NCBI RefSeq assembly: GCF_027533625.1
Contig: NZ_JAQAGZ010000005.1
Location: 248,001 to 312,000 of the forward strand
Reading direction: 5' to 3'
DNA length: 64,000 nt
From: Paenibacillus gyeongsangnamensis
Lineage (GTDB): Bacteria; Bacillota; Bacilli; Paenibacillales; NBRC-103111
In this document: positions 8,116 through 15,988 of the stretch, piece after piece
How the letters are laid out: every line of letters starts with the position of its first letter
Position numbering within the stretch: position 1 is the stretch's first letter
Position numbers and translations under genes: made by a program
The notes under the pieces: generated by a model
What the model was told of the DNA's origin: nothing
Databases searched by the model: none
The model's input: the letters and a program-made list of their open reading frames with translations, nothing else

Positions 8116-9666
8116 ATGCGAGCCATACTAAAGTGGCTGATCGACACAAGAAGGAACCAGGCTCCGCAGCGAAAGAGCGGAAATACGGCCTTCTCCAACT
8201 ATGTGGCTATCAGTCCGGATCTGCCCGTTAACAAGGCGGAGCTGAACCGGACCTTTAGCGATATGTCCGATCTGATCATCCGCGAGTTTACGGTTAAAAA
8301 ATCGGAAACTCAGGCGATGGTCGCCTACTTGAGCGGCTTGACGGATCGTAACGGGCTTAACAACAATGTGCTATATCCGCTTATGATCGAAGGGACCATG
8401 GATGCCGACCCGATTCAATTGGTAAGCCTGGGCAATGTAAAAACCGCGGTAACCTGGAATCAGGTGGAACTATCCATTCTTAGCGGAGAAAGTGTCCTGT
8501 TTGTCGAAGGACGGCAGGAAGCTTATTTATTGGAAACGCAGGGCTGGCCGCAGCGCAGCATTGAAGATCCGCAAATCGAAACTTCGGTAAAAGGATCGCA
8601 TCAAGGCTTCGTTGAGACCGGCGAGCAAAACATTGCGATGATCCGTCGCTATATTCAGCATCGGGAAATGAAAAGCAAACAGATGGTTGTCGGCACCCGG
8701 GGACAATCGCTTGTTACCCTTTTGTATTTAGCCGATGTCATCCACCCGGAGGTGCTTCAGGAGCTGGAGGACCGTATCGCACAAGTGGATATCGACGCCA
8801 TTCTGAATACGGGAGAGCTGGCGGAATTTATTGAAGATAATCCTTATTCGCCATTCCCGCAGTTTCTGACAACGGAACGGCCCGATGCAGCAGCTTCGCA
8901 AATTTTGCAGGGCAGGATCGCCGTTGTAGTCGACCGCTCGCCGGGAGTATTGATCGGTCCCGCCACCTTCATCTCATTCATGCAAAGTGTTGACGATTAC
9001 AGCACCCGCTGGCCGATTGCCTCCTTTATCCGTCTGCTGCGGTTTATGGCTTTCTTCATCGCGATATTTTTGCCTGCGCTATATATTGCCTCCATTTCGT
9101 ATAACATTGAGATTATCCCGCTCAAGGGCATATTATCTGTCGGGGAATACCGCGCTCGAGTGCCGTTTCCGCCGCTTCTGGAGGCGTTGATCATGGAAAT
9201 TACGCTCGAGCTGCTGCGGGAGGCCGGGATCCGGCTGCCGGCTCCGATCGGACAAACCGTCGGCATCGTTGGAGGGATCGTCATCGGTCAGACCGCCGTC
9301 CAAGCCGGCTTTGTGAGCAATATGATGGTCATCGTTGTCGCTCTTACCGCGATCGCTTCGTTTATTATTCCCAGCTTCGATATGGTCGCGGCTATTCGGT
9401 TAATTCGCTTTCCGTTCATGTTGGCCGCCTCTATGTTCGGTATCATTGGCATCGCCGTCGGTGCGATGACGCTGATTATCCATTTGATTGCGCTGGAATC
9501 GCTCGGGACGCCATACGGCAGTCCGTTCGCCCCAATGCGTTACAGCGATTGGAAAGATTTTTTCATTCGAGTTCCGATTTGGAAAATGGTATCTCGTCCT
9601 AAACTAACCCGGGCAGTTCAATCCAGACGACAAAGCATCAATCGGCCTAAGGGTGACCCCAAATGA
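8116..9666 (+). CDS. GerA-family spore germination receptor subunit A
   Basis: The 516-residue protein has the GerAA/GerKA architecture: a soluble N-terminal domain of about 280 residues (DLIIREFTVKKS, TERPDAAASQILQGRIAV), then four to five membrane helices with the conserved RVPFPPLLEALIMEITLELLREAGIRLP segment (two pieces of a known family block). Receptor A subunits assemble with B and C subunits in the inner spore membrane and trigger germination by nutrients. It is the first gene of an A-B-C operon and overlaps gerB by four bases (ATGA). The start ATG follows GATGAGGAACA. Confidence 0.93.
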   Translation: MRAILKWLIDTRRNQAPQRKSGNTAFSNYVAISPDLPVNKAELNRTFSDMSDLIIREFTVKKSETQAMVAYLSGLTDRNGLNNNVLYPLMIEGTMDADPIQLVSLGNVKTAVTWNQVELSILSGESVLFVEGRQEAYLLETQGWPQRSIEDPQIETSVKGSHQGFVETGEQNIAMIRRYIQHREMKSKQMVVGTRGQSLVTLLYLADVIHPEVLQELEDRIAQVDIDAILNTGELAEFIEDNPYSPFPQFLTTERPDAAASQILQGRIAVVVDRSPGVLIGPATFISFMQSVDDYSTRWPIASFIRLLRFMAFFIAIFLPALYIASISYNIEIIPLKGILSVGEYRARVPFPPLLEALIMEITLELLREAGIRLPAPIGQTVGIVGGIVIGQTAVQAGFVSNMMVIVVALTAIASFIIPSFDMVAAIRLIRFPFMLAASMFGIIGIAVGAMTLIIHLIALESLGTPYGSPFAPMRYSDWKDFFIRVPIWKMVSRPKLTRAVQSRRQSINRPKGDPK

Positions 9667-10763
9667 AAAAATATGCGTTTAACGAAATTACAACAATGCA
9701 GTATATTTTTTTCATTAACGGAGCGCAAGTGGGGGTCGGCGTTTTGTCGCTCCCCAGCGATTTGGCGAAGACAGCGGGAACGGATGGCTGGATATCGGTT
9801 ATCTTGGGCTGGTTATTATCTATGGCCATCAGCTTAATCATCATCCAAGTCATGAAAAGTTATCCGGAGGGAACGCTTATTGACCTGCTTTCCTTTCATT
9901 TCGGGAAGTGGGCGGGAAAAGCGGGAGCGCTGCTGTCCGCCGCTTACTTCGGGCTCGGCGCAATCACCGTTGCTTACTCCACCTTCGGCATCTTGAAATC
10001 GTGGATTTTGCCGGAAACACCGGTGTATATGCTCATGCTTTTATTCATGCTTCCGGGCTATTTACTTGCGAGCCATGGCTTGCGCATTCTGGCCAGGTAT
10101 ACGGAGCTGATGTTTTTTCTAATGCTTCCGCTGCTCTTTTTCTTCTTGTTCCCGCTGAAGGACAGCCATTGGGTTTATTTATCTCCTACGCTGAAAGAAG
10201 GCTGGAAGAATATTTTCCTTGCGGTTAAAACGACTTTTTTTTCGTTTGTAGGCTTTGAAACGGCGGTGATGCTATATCCGTTTTTAACCAAGAAACAGTA
10301 TGCATCAGTCGGCATTGTCGTTGCTAACACGATTTCCTTGTTATTTTATCTCGTACCGACGCTCGTCTGTTTTGTTCTCTTCAGTCCGGATGAAATTACA
10401 AGTGCTGCTTGGCCGACCTTAACCATGTTCCGGGTGGTCGAGTTTTCGTATCTGGAGCGTTTTGACATCGTGTATCTCACCATCTATCTGTTCGTTATAT
10501 CAACGACGGTGATTCCGTACATGTTTTTTTCCGTATTCAGTCTCAGCCAGCTGTTTGGCAAACAGGACCATCGCCCTTTTCTTGGCGTGAGCGTATTGGC
10601 AGTTTTATTCGTCTCGGTCTTTTTCGTTCCGTCCTATTTACAGATTAAGAGGATGGGGGAATTTTGGAATAAGGCCGCTATGGCGTATGCGATCGTACTG
10701 CCGTTATGCTTATGGATCTATGTGCAATTCCGTGCGTGGATAGGCGGGAGGAGGACATCATGA
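9663..10763 (+). CDS. GerB-family germinant receptor permease subunit
   Basis: The 366-residue integral membrane protein has about ten hydrophobic segments and the amino-acid-permease-like GerAB/YndE pattern: a first helix with INGAQVGVGVLSLPSDLA and a sixth-helix region FFSFVGFETAVMLYP. B subunits are thought to bind the nutrient germinant in the inner spore membrane. Start and stop overlap both neighbours by four bases, indicating translational coupling within the A-B-C operon. Confidence 0.92.
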   Translation: MKKYAFNEITTMQYIFFINGAQVGVGVLSLPSDLAKTAGTDGWISVILGWLLSMAISLIIIQVMKSYPEGTLIDLLSFHFGKWAGKAGALLSAAYFGLGAITVAYSTFGILKSWILPETPVYMLMLLFMLPGYLLASHGLRILARYTELMFFLMLPLLFFFLFPLKDSHWVYLSPTLKEGWKNIFLAVKTTFFSFVGFETAVMLYPFLTKKQYASVGIVVANTISLLFYLVPTLVCFVLFSPDEITSAAWPTLTMFRVVEFSYLERFDIVYLTIYLFVISTTVIPYMFFSVFSLSQLFGKQDHRPFLGVSVLAVLFVSVFFVPSYLQIKRMGEFWNKAAMAYAIVLPLCLWIYVQFRAWIGGRRTS

Positions 10764-11875
10764 GGCGCCTGCGGCTCGCTTTCTTGATATTGATCGTTGT
10801 CAGCTTGCTCACCGGCTGCTGGGATCGGTTGGATTTGGAGCATAGTACCCTCACATTAATGATGGGATTCGATCTGGATGACAAAGACAATTTGATCGTA
10901 TATGCAGCCAGTCCGGTATTCAGCAAAACCGCCAAGAAGAAGGTGGAAAATTTCGGCGTAAAGGTCAAATCGATCCGGCAAGCGAGGACAAGGCTCGATT
11001 CCATGGTAACGGGAATGGCTACTGCCGGGAAACTCCAGGTCGTCCTCCTCAGCAAACGATTGCTGCAGCACGAGGATTGGTTCCCGCTCTTTGATATCAT
11101 GTTCCGCGACGTCCATTTCAATGCCACCGCAAGAGTGGTTGCCGTGGACGGTCCCGTCGCCGAAATATTCGACTTCGCTCCAAAAGACAAGCCGCTGCTG
11201 CCCTACCATATGGCCGAGTTGATCGATACGTCGAATAAACGGAACATCACAGTGAAACGAACCTTGCAGGATTTGCACCGGCAAATGGACGACAAAGGGG
11301 TGACCGCTTCCATTACCGAGATCAAAAAAGTGAAAGAGATCGAAGTCAAGGGAACTTCGGCTTTAACTAAAAAAGGGAAATACAAGACATTGCTGCGGCT
11401 TCAGGAAAGCGCCTTGCTGCTGCTGTTGCAGAGAGAGGAGAGAAAAAGCGTGTCGCTGACCATTCCGGCGCCGAAACAAGCGGATACCGGGGATGTGATC
11501 GAGCCGAGGCTCAGCTTCAGCATGCGGCATACGGCACCGAAATTTAAAGTATCGTATCAGAACGGGAGGTTTGATATTGATATTAAACTAAAGCTCAACG
11601 TATTGATCACGGAACGTACATTTCTCATGGACATCCAGGAAAACAACAAAATGCTCGAGGAACACATCGCGAACGAAGTCACGAAAGAAATCGAAAAATT
11701 AGTAAAAAGATTACAGAAAAACAAGGTCGATCCGGTAGGATTCGGATATTACGCGAGAGGCTATCAGTATCAGGAATGGAAGAAGGTGGAGCAGAACTGG
11801 GAGGAAGCGTTCTCCAAAGCTAATGTTCGTGTTTCCACGAAAGTGACGATTAAAGGCAAGGGTACCTGGGGTTAA
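10760..11875 (+). CDS. Ger(x)C-family germination lipoprotein
   Basis: From the ATG at 10760, which overlaps the gerB stop, the protein begins with a lipoprotein signal peptide and lipobox LLTGC (Cys20), followed by WDRLDLE, characteristic of GerAC/GerKC. The 371-residue length and the closing region NKVDPVGFGYYARGY match the family. GerC is a lipid-anchored subunit of the receptor in the inner spore membrane. A longer in-frame start at 10706 would bury the signal peptide and is rejected. Confidence 0.93.
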   Translation: MRRLRLAFLILIVVSLLTGCWDRLDLEHSTLTLMMGFDLDDKDNLIVYAASPVFSKTAKKKVENFGVKVKSIRQARTRLDSMVTGMATAGKLQVVLLSKRLLQHEDWFPLFDIMFRDVHFNATARVVAVDGPVAEIFDFAPKDKPLLPYHMAELIDTSNKRNITVKRTLQDLHRQMDDKGVTASITEIKKVKEIEVKGTSALTKKGKYKTLLRLQESALLLLLQREERKSVSLTIPAPKQADTGDVIEPRLSFSMRHTAPKFKVSYQNGRFDIDIKLKLNVLITERTFLMDIQENNKMLEEHIANEVTKEIEKLVKRLQKNKVDPVGFGYYARGYQYQEWKKVEQNWEEAFSKANVRVSTKVTIKGKGTWG

Positions 11876-11894
11876 GGGATAAGGAGAGCTTCGC

Positions 11895-13430
11895 ATGAAA
11901 ATGACATCGGGACAGTTTATGATCGGCGTATTTTTCGGAGCGTTTGCAGCCGTTCTGTTCGCAGGGCTCTTGTTTCTGATGTTTGCAAGACCCATGATCC
12001 AATGGATCGTTGGACGCTTTACTAAACGGTTGATGTCCGACCGCTACCCGACCAATATATGGGAAATGGTGACGGCGTTAACCCGGACGAGTCCAATTAC
12101 AGTCATTGAAAATAGTTTGCGTGCCGCATCAGGCATGATTATAGAAAGACCCTTTGGAAGCCCGCGCAAATTTCTGAATTTCGACGGCTTGATTTTTTCT
12201 CCCGCCCAGCTGGCTGTACTGCCCGCCCATGAATATGCGGAGGTGGATATGGCGGTCACGATCGGCCCCAAGGCGAAAAAACCGTTGACTATAGACATTC
12301 CTCTGATGGCCGGCGGGATGGGGTATGGCATTGGTGTAAGCGAAAAAGTAAAAATGGCGATAGCCAAGGGGACAGCTGCCGTAGGCACGCTGACCAATAC
12401 GGGAGAGGGCGGTTTTTTGCCGGAAGACCGGGCGAATGCCAAATTTTTAATTATCCAGTACAATTCCGGAACGTGGTCGAAGGAGCCGGAAATCCTAAGG
12501 CAGGCTGACGCTATTGAAATTCATATCGGCCAAGGTGCGACCGTCGGTACCGCCAGCTTCATTCCCTCCGAGTATTTGCAAGGCAAAGCGAGACAAATTA
12601 TGAAAGTACAGAACCGGGATATGATCGTCATACCCGCCCGTCATCAGGAAATCCAAAAACCCGAAAAAGATCTCAAGAAGCTTGTGGACAAGCTTCGTCT
12701 GATGACGGGGGGCGTGCCGATCGGCGTCAAAATTTGCGCAAGCGCTCGAATCGAGGACGATCTGGATATCGCGATTCAGGCCGGAGTTGATTTTATCAGT
12801 ATTGACGGAGCACAAGCAGGAACCAAAGGAGGCCCTCCTATTTTGGAGGACGATTTCGGGCTGCCAACCATTTATGCCCTCACTCGCGCGATTCGTCATC
12901 TGCGCTATCGCGGGGTAAAGGAATCGATCAGTCTCCTGACCGGGGGCGGATATGCGAAGCCCGGCGATTGTCTGAAAGCACTTGCGCTCGGGGCGGACGG
13001 AGTATTCATGGGGACAGCCCTGCTTTGGGCCATGACCCATGATCAAGTTGCAAAAGCAATCCCGTGGGAGCCTCCCACTCAGCTTACTTTCTACCCCGGC
13101 AGTTTGGCGGATGCGTTCAATGAGGAGGAAGCCGCCATGTATTTGCAAAACTTTTTTACTTCCTATGTGGAAGAAATGAAGCTGGCTATTCGCGCACTGG
13201 GGAAAACCTCCTTGCGGCAAGTGAATGCCGGCGATCTCGCCTCGCTTGACGAGTGGACAAGCAAGGTGACGAAAGTACCTCTCGCTTACGAGCCTGTTGA
13301 AACTGCTCCCTATACAGCTGATGGCGCCGTCCCGGAACCCCCGATTCCGATGGCAAAAGCCGATTCCGTTACCGATAGCCCGATTCTGAAACCAAAAGAC
13401 TGGTTCTCTGCATGGAGGAGAAACCGGTAG
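11895..13430 (+). CDS. FMN-binding glutamate-synthase-like protein with N-terminal membrane helix
   Basis: The 511-residue protein has one hydrophobic helix at about residues 8-30, then a TIM-barrel domain like the FMN domain of glutamate synthase: MAGGMGYGIGVSEKVK, a SIDGAQAGTKGGP phosphate/FMN loop and LTGGGYAKPGDCLKALALGADGVFMGTA. No amidotransferase domain is present, as in stand-alone YerD-like proteins. It starts 20 bp after gerC with its own ribosome binding site (AAGGAGAG), so it looks co-transcribed with germination operon 1. A role in germination or spore amino-acid metabolism is inference. The true substrate of this family is uncertain. Confidence 0.85.
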   Translation: MKMTSGQFMIGVFFGAFAAVLFAGLLFLMFARPMIQWIVGRFTKRLMSDRYPTNIWEMVTALTRTSPITVIENSLRAASGMIIERPFGSPRKFLNFDGLIFSPAQLAVLPAHEYAEVDMAVTIGPKAKKPLTIDIPLMAGGMGYGIGVSEKVKMAIAKGTAAVGTLTNTGEGGFLPEDRANAKFLIIQYNSGTWSKEPEILRQADAIEIHIGQGATVGTASFIPSEYLQGKARQIMKVQNRDMIVIPARHQEIQKPEKDLKKLVDKLRLMTGGVPIGVKICASARIEDDLDIAIQAGVDFISIDGAQAGTKGGPPILEDDFGLPTIYALTRAIRHLRYRGVKESISLLTGGGYAKPGDCLKALALGADGVFMGTALLWAMTHDQVAKAIPWEPPTQLTFYPGSLADAFNEEEAAMYLQNFFTSYVEEMKLAIRALGKTSLRQVNAGDLASLDEWTSKVTKVPLAYEPVETAPYTADGAVPEPPIPMAKADSVTDSPILKPKDWFSAWRRNR

Positions 13431-13588
13431 TCATCCATTTCTCAGAGGGACCGATTCGCAAATTCCGGAAGGCCCTGCCTATTTTTGAACGGGAACGGAA
13501 ACTTCAAGACGGCTGGCCATAAGATGAGGATAGGATGCTTAAACACGGTTAATCCATAATTCATAGGGCCTATCGGAGGTTAGTTCAT

Positions 13589-14350
13589 ATGATCCGATAC
13601 TACAATAATAAGCTCGGCAAGACCAAGCTGTTAAACCGGAAGGAAGAACTCCGGGCGCTTGTCCCCACGACGACCCGTGCCACGAGGGAAAGCCTGCATT
13701 CGATGCTGAAGGAATACGGGATGGTGTATGTGAAGCCGAATCACGGAACCGGCGGTTACGGAGTTATCAAGGCGGAACGGAAGGAACGGGGAGACGCCCA
13801 TTACTATCAATATAAACACAGCATGAAAGAAAGACGGTTCGATACGTATAAGGCGTTCTACCATTCGATTCGGAAGATCACCGGCAAGAAAACCTATGTC
13901 GTGCAAAAGGGCATCCGGCTGCTGCGCTGCCAGAAACGTCCGTTCGACATTCGCGTCATGGTGCAGCTGAACGAACGGCGGCGATGGGAGCATACCGGAA
14001 CGATCGGACGGATGGCCCATCCGAGGCGCATCGTCACCAATTATCACAACGGAGGCACGCCCCTGCCCCTGGGCAAGCTCTTGAAGCCCCACCTAGATCC
14101 CAATGGTATCGCCAAGATGGAGAAGGATTTGGCCGATCTGGGCGTGAAGGTGGCGAAGCATCTACAGTCCGGCTTTCCCTGGGTGAAGGAAATCGGAGTC
14201 GACGTTGGGCTGGATAAGGCGCATCGGCCGTGGATTTTCGAGGTGAATACGCGTCCGGATCCGTTTATTTTCCATAAGCTCGGGAAGCCTTCCGTGTTCC
14301 GGAAGATTATGCGCTTGAGCCGTCTACACGGCCGGTTCCGGAAAAAGTAA
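13589..14350 (+). CDS. YheC/YheD-like ATP-grasp spore-coat-associated protein
   Basis: The 253-residue protein shows an ATP-grasp fold: VYVKPNHGTGGYGVIK (nucleotide-binding strand and glycine loop), FDIRVMVQ, and EIGVDVGLDKAHRPWIFEVNTRPD, with the acidic and Asn residues that bind magnesium. YheC/YheD proteins are associated with the endospore coat; this copy is shorter than the ~360-450 residues of B. subtilis YheC/YheD and covers mainly the catalytic part. GGAGGTTAG precedes the ATG. The 158-bp gap from the previous gene has no terminator. Confidence 0.85.
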   Translation: MIRYYNNKLGKTKLLNRKEELRALVPTTTRATRESLHSMLKEYGMVYVKPNHGTGGYGVIKAERKERGDAHYYQYKHSMKERRFDTYKAFYHSIRKITGKKTYVVQKGIRLLRCQKRPFDIRVMVQLNERRRWEHTGTIGRMAHPRRIVTNYHNGGTPLPLGKLLKPHLDPNGIAKMEKDLADLGVKVAKHLQSGFPWVKEIGVDVGLDKAHRPWIFEVNTRPDPFIFHKLGKPSVFRKIMRLSRLHGRFRKK

Positions 14351-14373
14351 AAACCACTTCGTACGAAGTGGTT
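14351..14373 (+). other. Perfect hairpin without T run after the YheC/D-like gene
   Basis: AACCACTTC and GAAGTGGTT flank a short GTAC centre right after the stop codon. No T tract follows, so it may be a 3'-end stabilising or weak termination structure. Confidence 0.5.
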
Positions 14374-14382
14374 AGGGTTTAG

Positions 14383-14565
14383 AGAAACCCATGAAATAGA
14401 GAATCTGTCATGGTACCCCGGTGGGGTATCTCCCTCCGGCCGCTGTTGTTATCGGAAAATTTTCAATTTATTCGTTATACAACGGTAATTTTCCGATAAC
14501 AAAGGCGGACGCTATCGCTCCTACGGGGGATACCCCACCTACCACCTTTTGCATTTTTCTGCATA
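14383..14565 (-). repeat. Dyad repeat family B, full copy 2 (inverted)
   Basis: The reverse complement aligns over its whole length with 1735-1920, including TATGC at the left, GTAGGAGCGATAGCGTCCGC in the left arm and TTTCATGGGTTTC at the right. The central dyad is more regular here: ATCGGAAAATTTTCAATT faces AATTTTCCGATAAC. Confidence 0.85.
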
Positions 14566-14608
14566 GGACAAGCCGGTATGGATGACAGCTTGAGGCGGGG
14601 TCATAGGG

Positions 14609-14785
14609 CTAAACAAGCTTGTTTATTTCCGGGTCGTAGTTATCCATTTGATCGGGGAATGTGGCTTTCGCTTGAAGAGCAGCCCGCTGAACGGTTTGAA
14701 ACCAATCCGTGGACTCCGCCTCCGCGTTTGTTTCCTTCTGTTGTTTTTGGCGATTCAAAGGGGCTTTGACTTTCTTTACGGACAT
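14609..14785 (-). CDS. Small hydrophilic protein, 58 aa
   Basis: An uninterrupted 58-codon minus-strand frame starts at an ATG (complement of 14783-14785) preceded by AAGGAGATTAAGCGG, a strong ribosome binding site at normal spacing. The product begins MSVKKVKAPLNRQKQ, is rich in Lys, Gln and Glu, and contains STDWFQTVQRAALQAKA. No signal peptide or membrane segment is present. I do not recognise a family. It lies downstream of the DUF2512 gene on the same strand. Confidence 0.6.
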   Translation of the reverse strand: MSVKKVKAPLNRQKQQKETNAEAESTDWFQTVQRAALQAKATFPDQMDNYDPEINKLV

Positions 14786-14822
14786 CCGCTTAATCTCCTT
14801 TCCTTGTGTATACGGCGTTTCC

Positions 14823-15179
14823 TTAGTTTTTACTGCGGTCGTCTGCGGCGGTCATCCGGTCCGTCCTTACAAGGGAATGGAAGAAATATTCTTCGAAACC
14901 GACGACCATGGACAGGGTAATCATTTCCGCGTTGGACAAGGTCCAACCGAAAACAGAGGAGACCATGTAAAGAAATACATAGGCTAGCCCTACGTCTGCA
15001 ACGGAGGCAGCGATATTTTTCGTAAACTTAAGAATCCACAGATCGCCGATCAGGTAAGCTGCGATACTAAAAGCGGTAGACGTAAGGAGCGCTTGCACCC
15101 AAGTGGCTTCGCTGAATACGGCTAAAAAAGGCACAACCACGAGCCCGTTTAAAAACCATTTGCTAATCAAGCTGAGCAC
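14823..15179 (-). CDS. DUF2512 (YndM-like) small membrane protein
   Basis: The 118 residues form four hydrophobic segments with the DUF2512 pattern: KWFLNGLVVVPFL, a WILKFTKNIAASVADVG middle and a FEEYFFHSLV tail. The family is widespread in spore-forming Bacilli and has no established function. The start ATG at 15179 follows AGGAGG on the minus strand. Confidence 0.8.
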   Translation of the reverse strand: MLSLISKWFLNGLVVVPFLAVFSEATWVQALLTSTAFSIAAYLIGDLWILKFTKNIAASVADVGLAYVFLYMVSSVFGWTLSNAEMITLSMVVGFEEYFFHSLVRTDRMTAADDRSKN

Positions 15180-15358
15180 TCTTGGCTCCTCCTTTAGTTG
15201 CGATTCATTGCGAAAGTCCTTCCCCGGGATTCGAAGTGTTGTGATTATTATGTTTGCCGATGAGTAGGACTATACGTCTAATCAAGCGCTTATTCATAAA
15301 AAGGCATCCTATCGATCACAATATACGAGTCATCTGCAATAGGAAGGGGGTGTGTTCC

Positions 15359-15490
15359 ATGTGGTTTAAGGAGGCGGGCAGCGATCTCGGCCCGGAAGAG
15401 ATGGAGGAAGCTTCCATTCAAGAAGGGGATGAAGCTGACGATCAGACGGAGCCGGAAGTCGGCCATGTCGAGTGGGCAGGCTACATTTAA
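15359..15490 (+). CDS. Small acidic protein, 43 aa
   Basis: The ATG at 15359 follows AGGAAGGGGG (15341-15350) at usable spacing. The product is strongly acidic (LGPEEMEEASIQEGDEADD) with aromatic ends (MWFK..., ...WAGYI). The longer in-frame start at 15254 has no binding site. No family recognised. The next small gene starts 35 bp downstream. Confidence 0.5.
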   Translation: MWFKEAGSDLGPEEMEEASIQEGDEADDQTEPEVGHVEWAGYI

Positions 15491-15525
15491 TTTTGGGCAC
15501 GATTAGAGACGGGAGGCGGTTGGAG

Positions 15526-15756
15526 ATGGCGAAGCAAGGAGATTCCAATTGGAAAAAGGAACCTGAGTATTATGGGGTGCTGTCCGATGCGAAAGAGCTG
15601 AACCTGGATGACAGCGTTTCTCCGGAGGGTGATGCCCAGGCCGAACGGTCCACGGAAAAACGATTATTGGAGAGCGCCCGAAACGCAGTACGGCACAAGG
15701 AATCGATAACCAACGTGCCGTCGGATTCGGTGTTTGAAGCAGCTCAAACGGAATAG
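15526..15756 (+). CDS. Small hydrophilic hypothetical protein, 76 aa
   Basis: The start is the ATG at 15526, after GGGAGGCGGTTGGAG. The product is charged and lacks hydrophobic segments (MAKQGDSNWKKEPEYYG..., ...VFEAAQTE). A terminator follows directly, which supports a real transcript end. Context (spore genes nearby, small acidic partner upstream) is suggestive of a sporulation-related small protein, but nothing in the sequence proves it. Confidence 0.6.
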   Translation: MAKQGDSNWKKEPEYYGVLSDAKELNLDDSVSPEGDAQAERSTEKRLLESARNAVRHKESITNVPSDSVFEAAQTE

Positions 15757-15782
15757 CCCCTCTCCGGAATCAGGGAGGATGA

Positions 15783-15827
15783 AAGGGAAGCAGCCGGTGA
15801 ATCCTGCATGGCTGCTTCCCTTTTTCG
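15783..15827 (+). terminator. Intrinsic terminator
   Basis: AAGGGAAGCAGCC pairs with GGCTGCTTCCCTT, followed by a T run and then repeat element A. Because argS ends convergently beyond it, it marks the end of the small-gene transcript. Confidence 0.9.
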
Positions 15828-15828
15828 G

Positions 15829-15930
15829 TTGATAAGACTTTATAAATTTTTGCAACTTTATAGCTTCGCATCAACCTTGGTAAACGCGCTGGTCCTTGTA
15901 AGACAAGGACGGCGTAGCCGTTTATCCTGG
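15829..15930 (+). repeat. Palindromic repeat family A, copy 2
   Basis: Begins TTGATAAGACTTTATAAATT, contains the CCTTGTAAGACAAGG hairpin and ends CGTTTATCCTGG. It sits between the convergent small gene and argS. Confidence 0.9.
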
Positions 15931-15988
15931 GCGTGTTCCCCCTTCTTGCAGCACCCGGCCTTACGATCCGGCTTCCCGGGTCAGGCTC

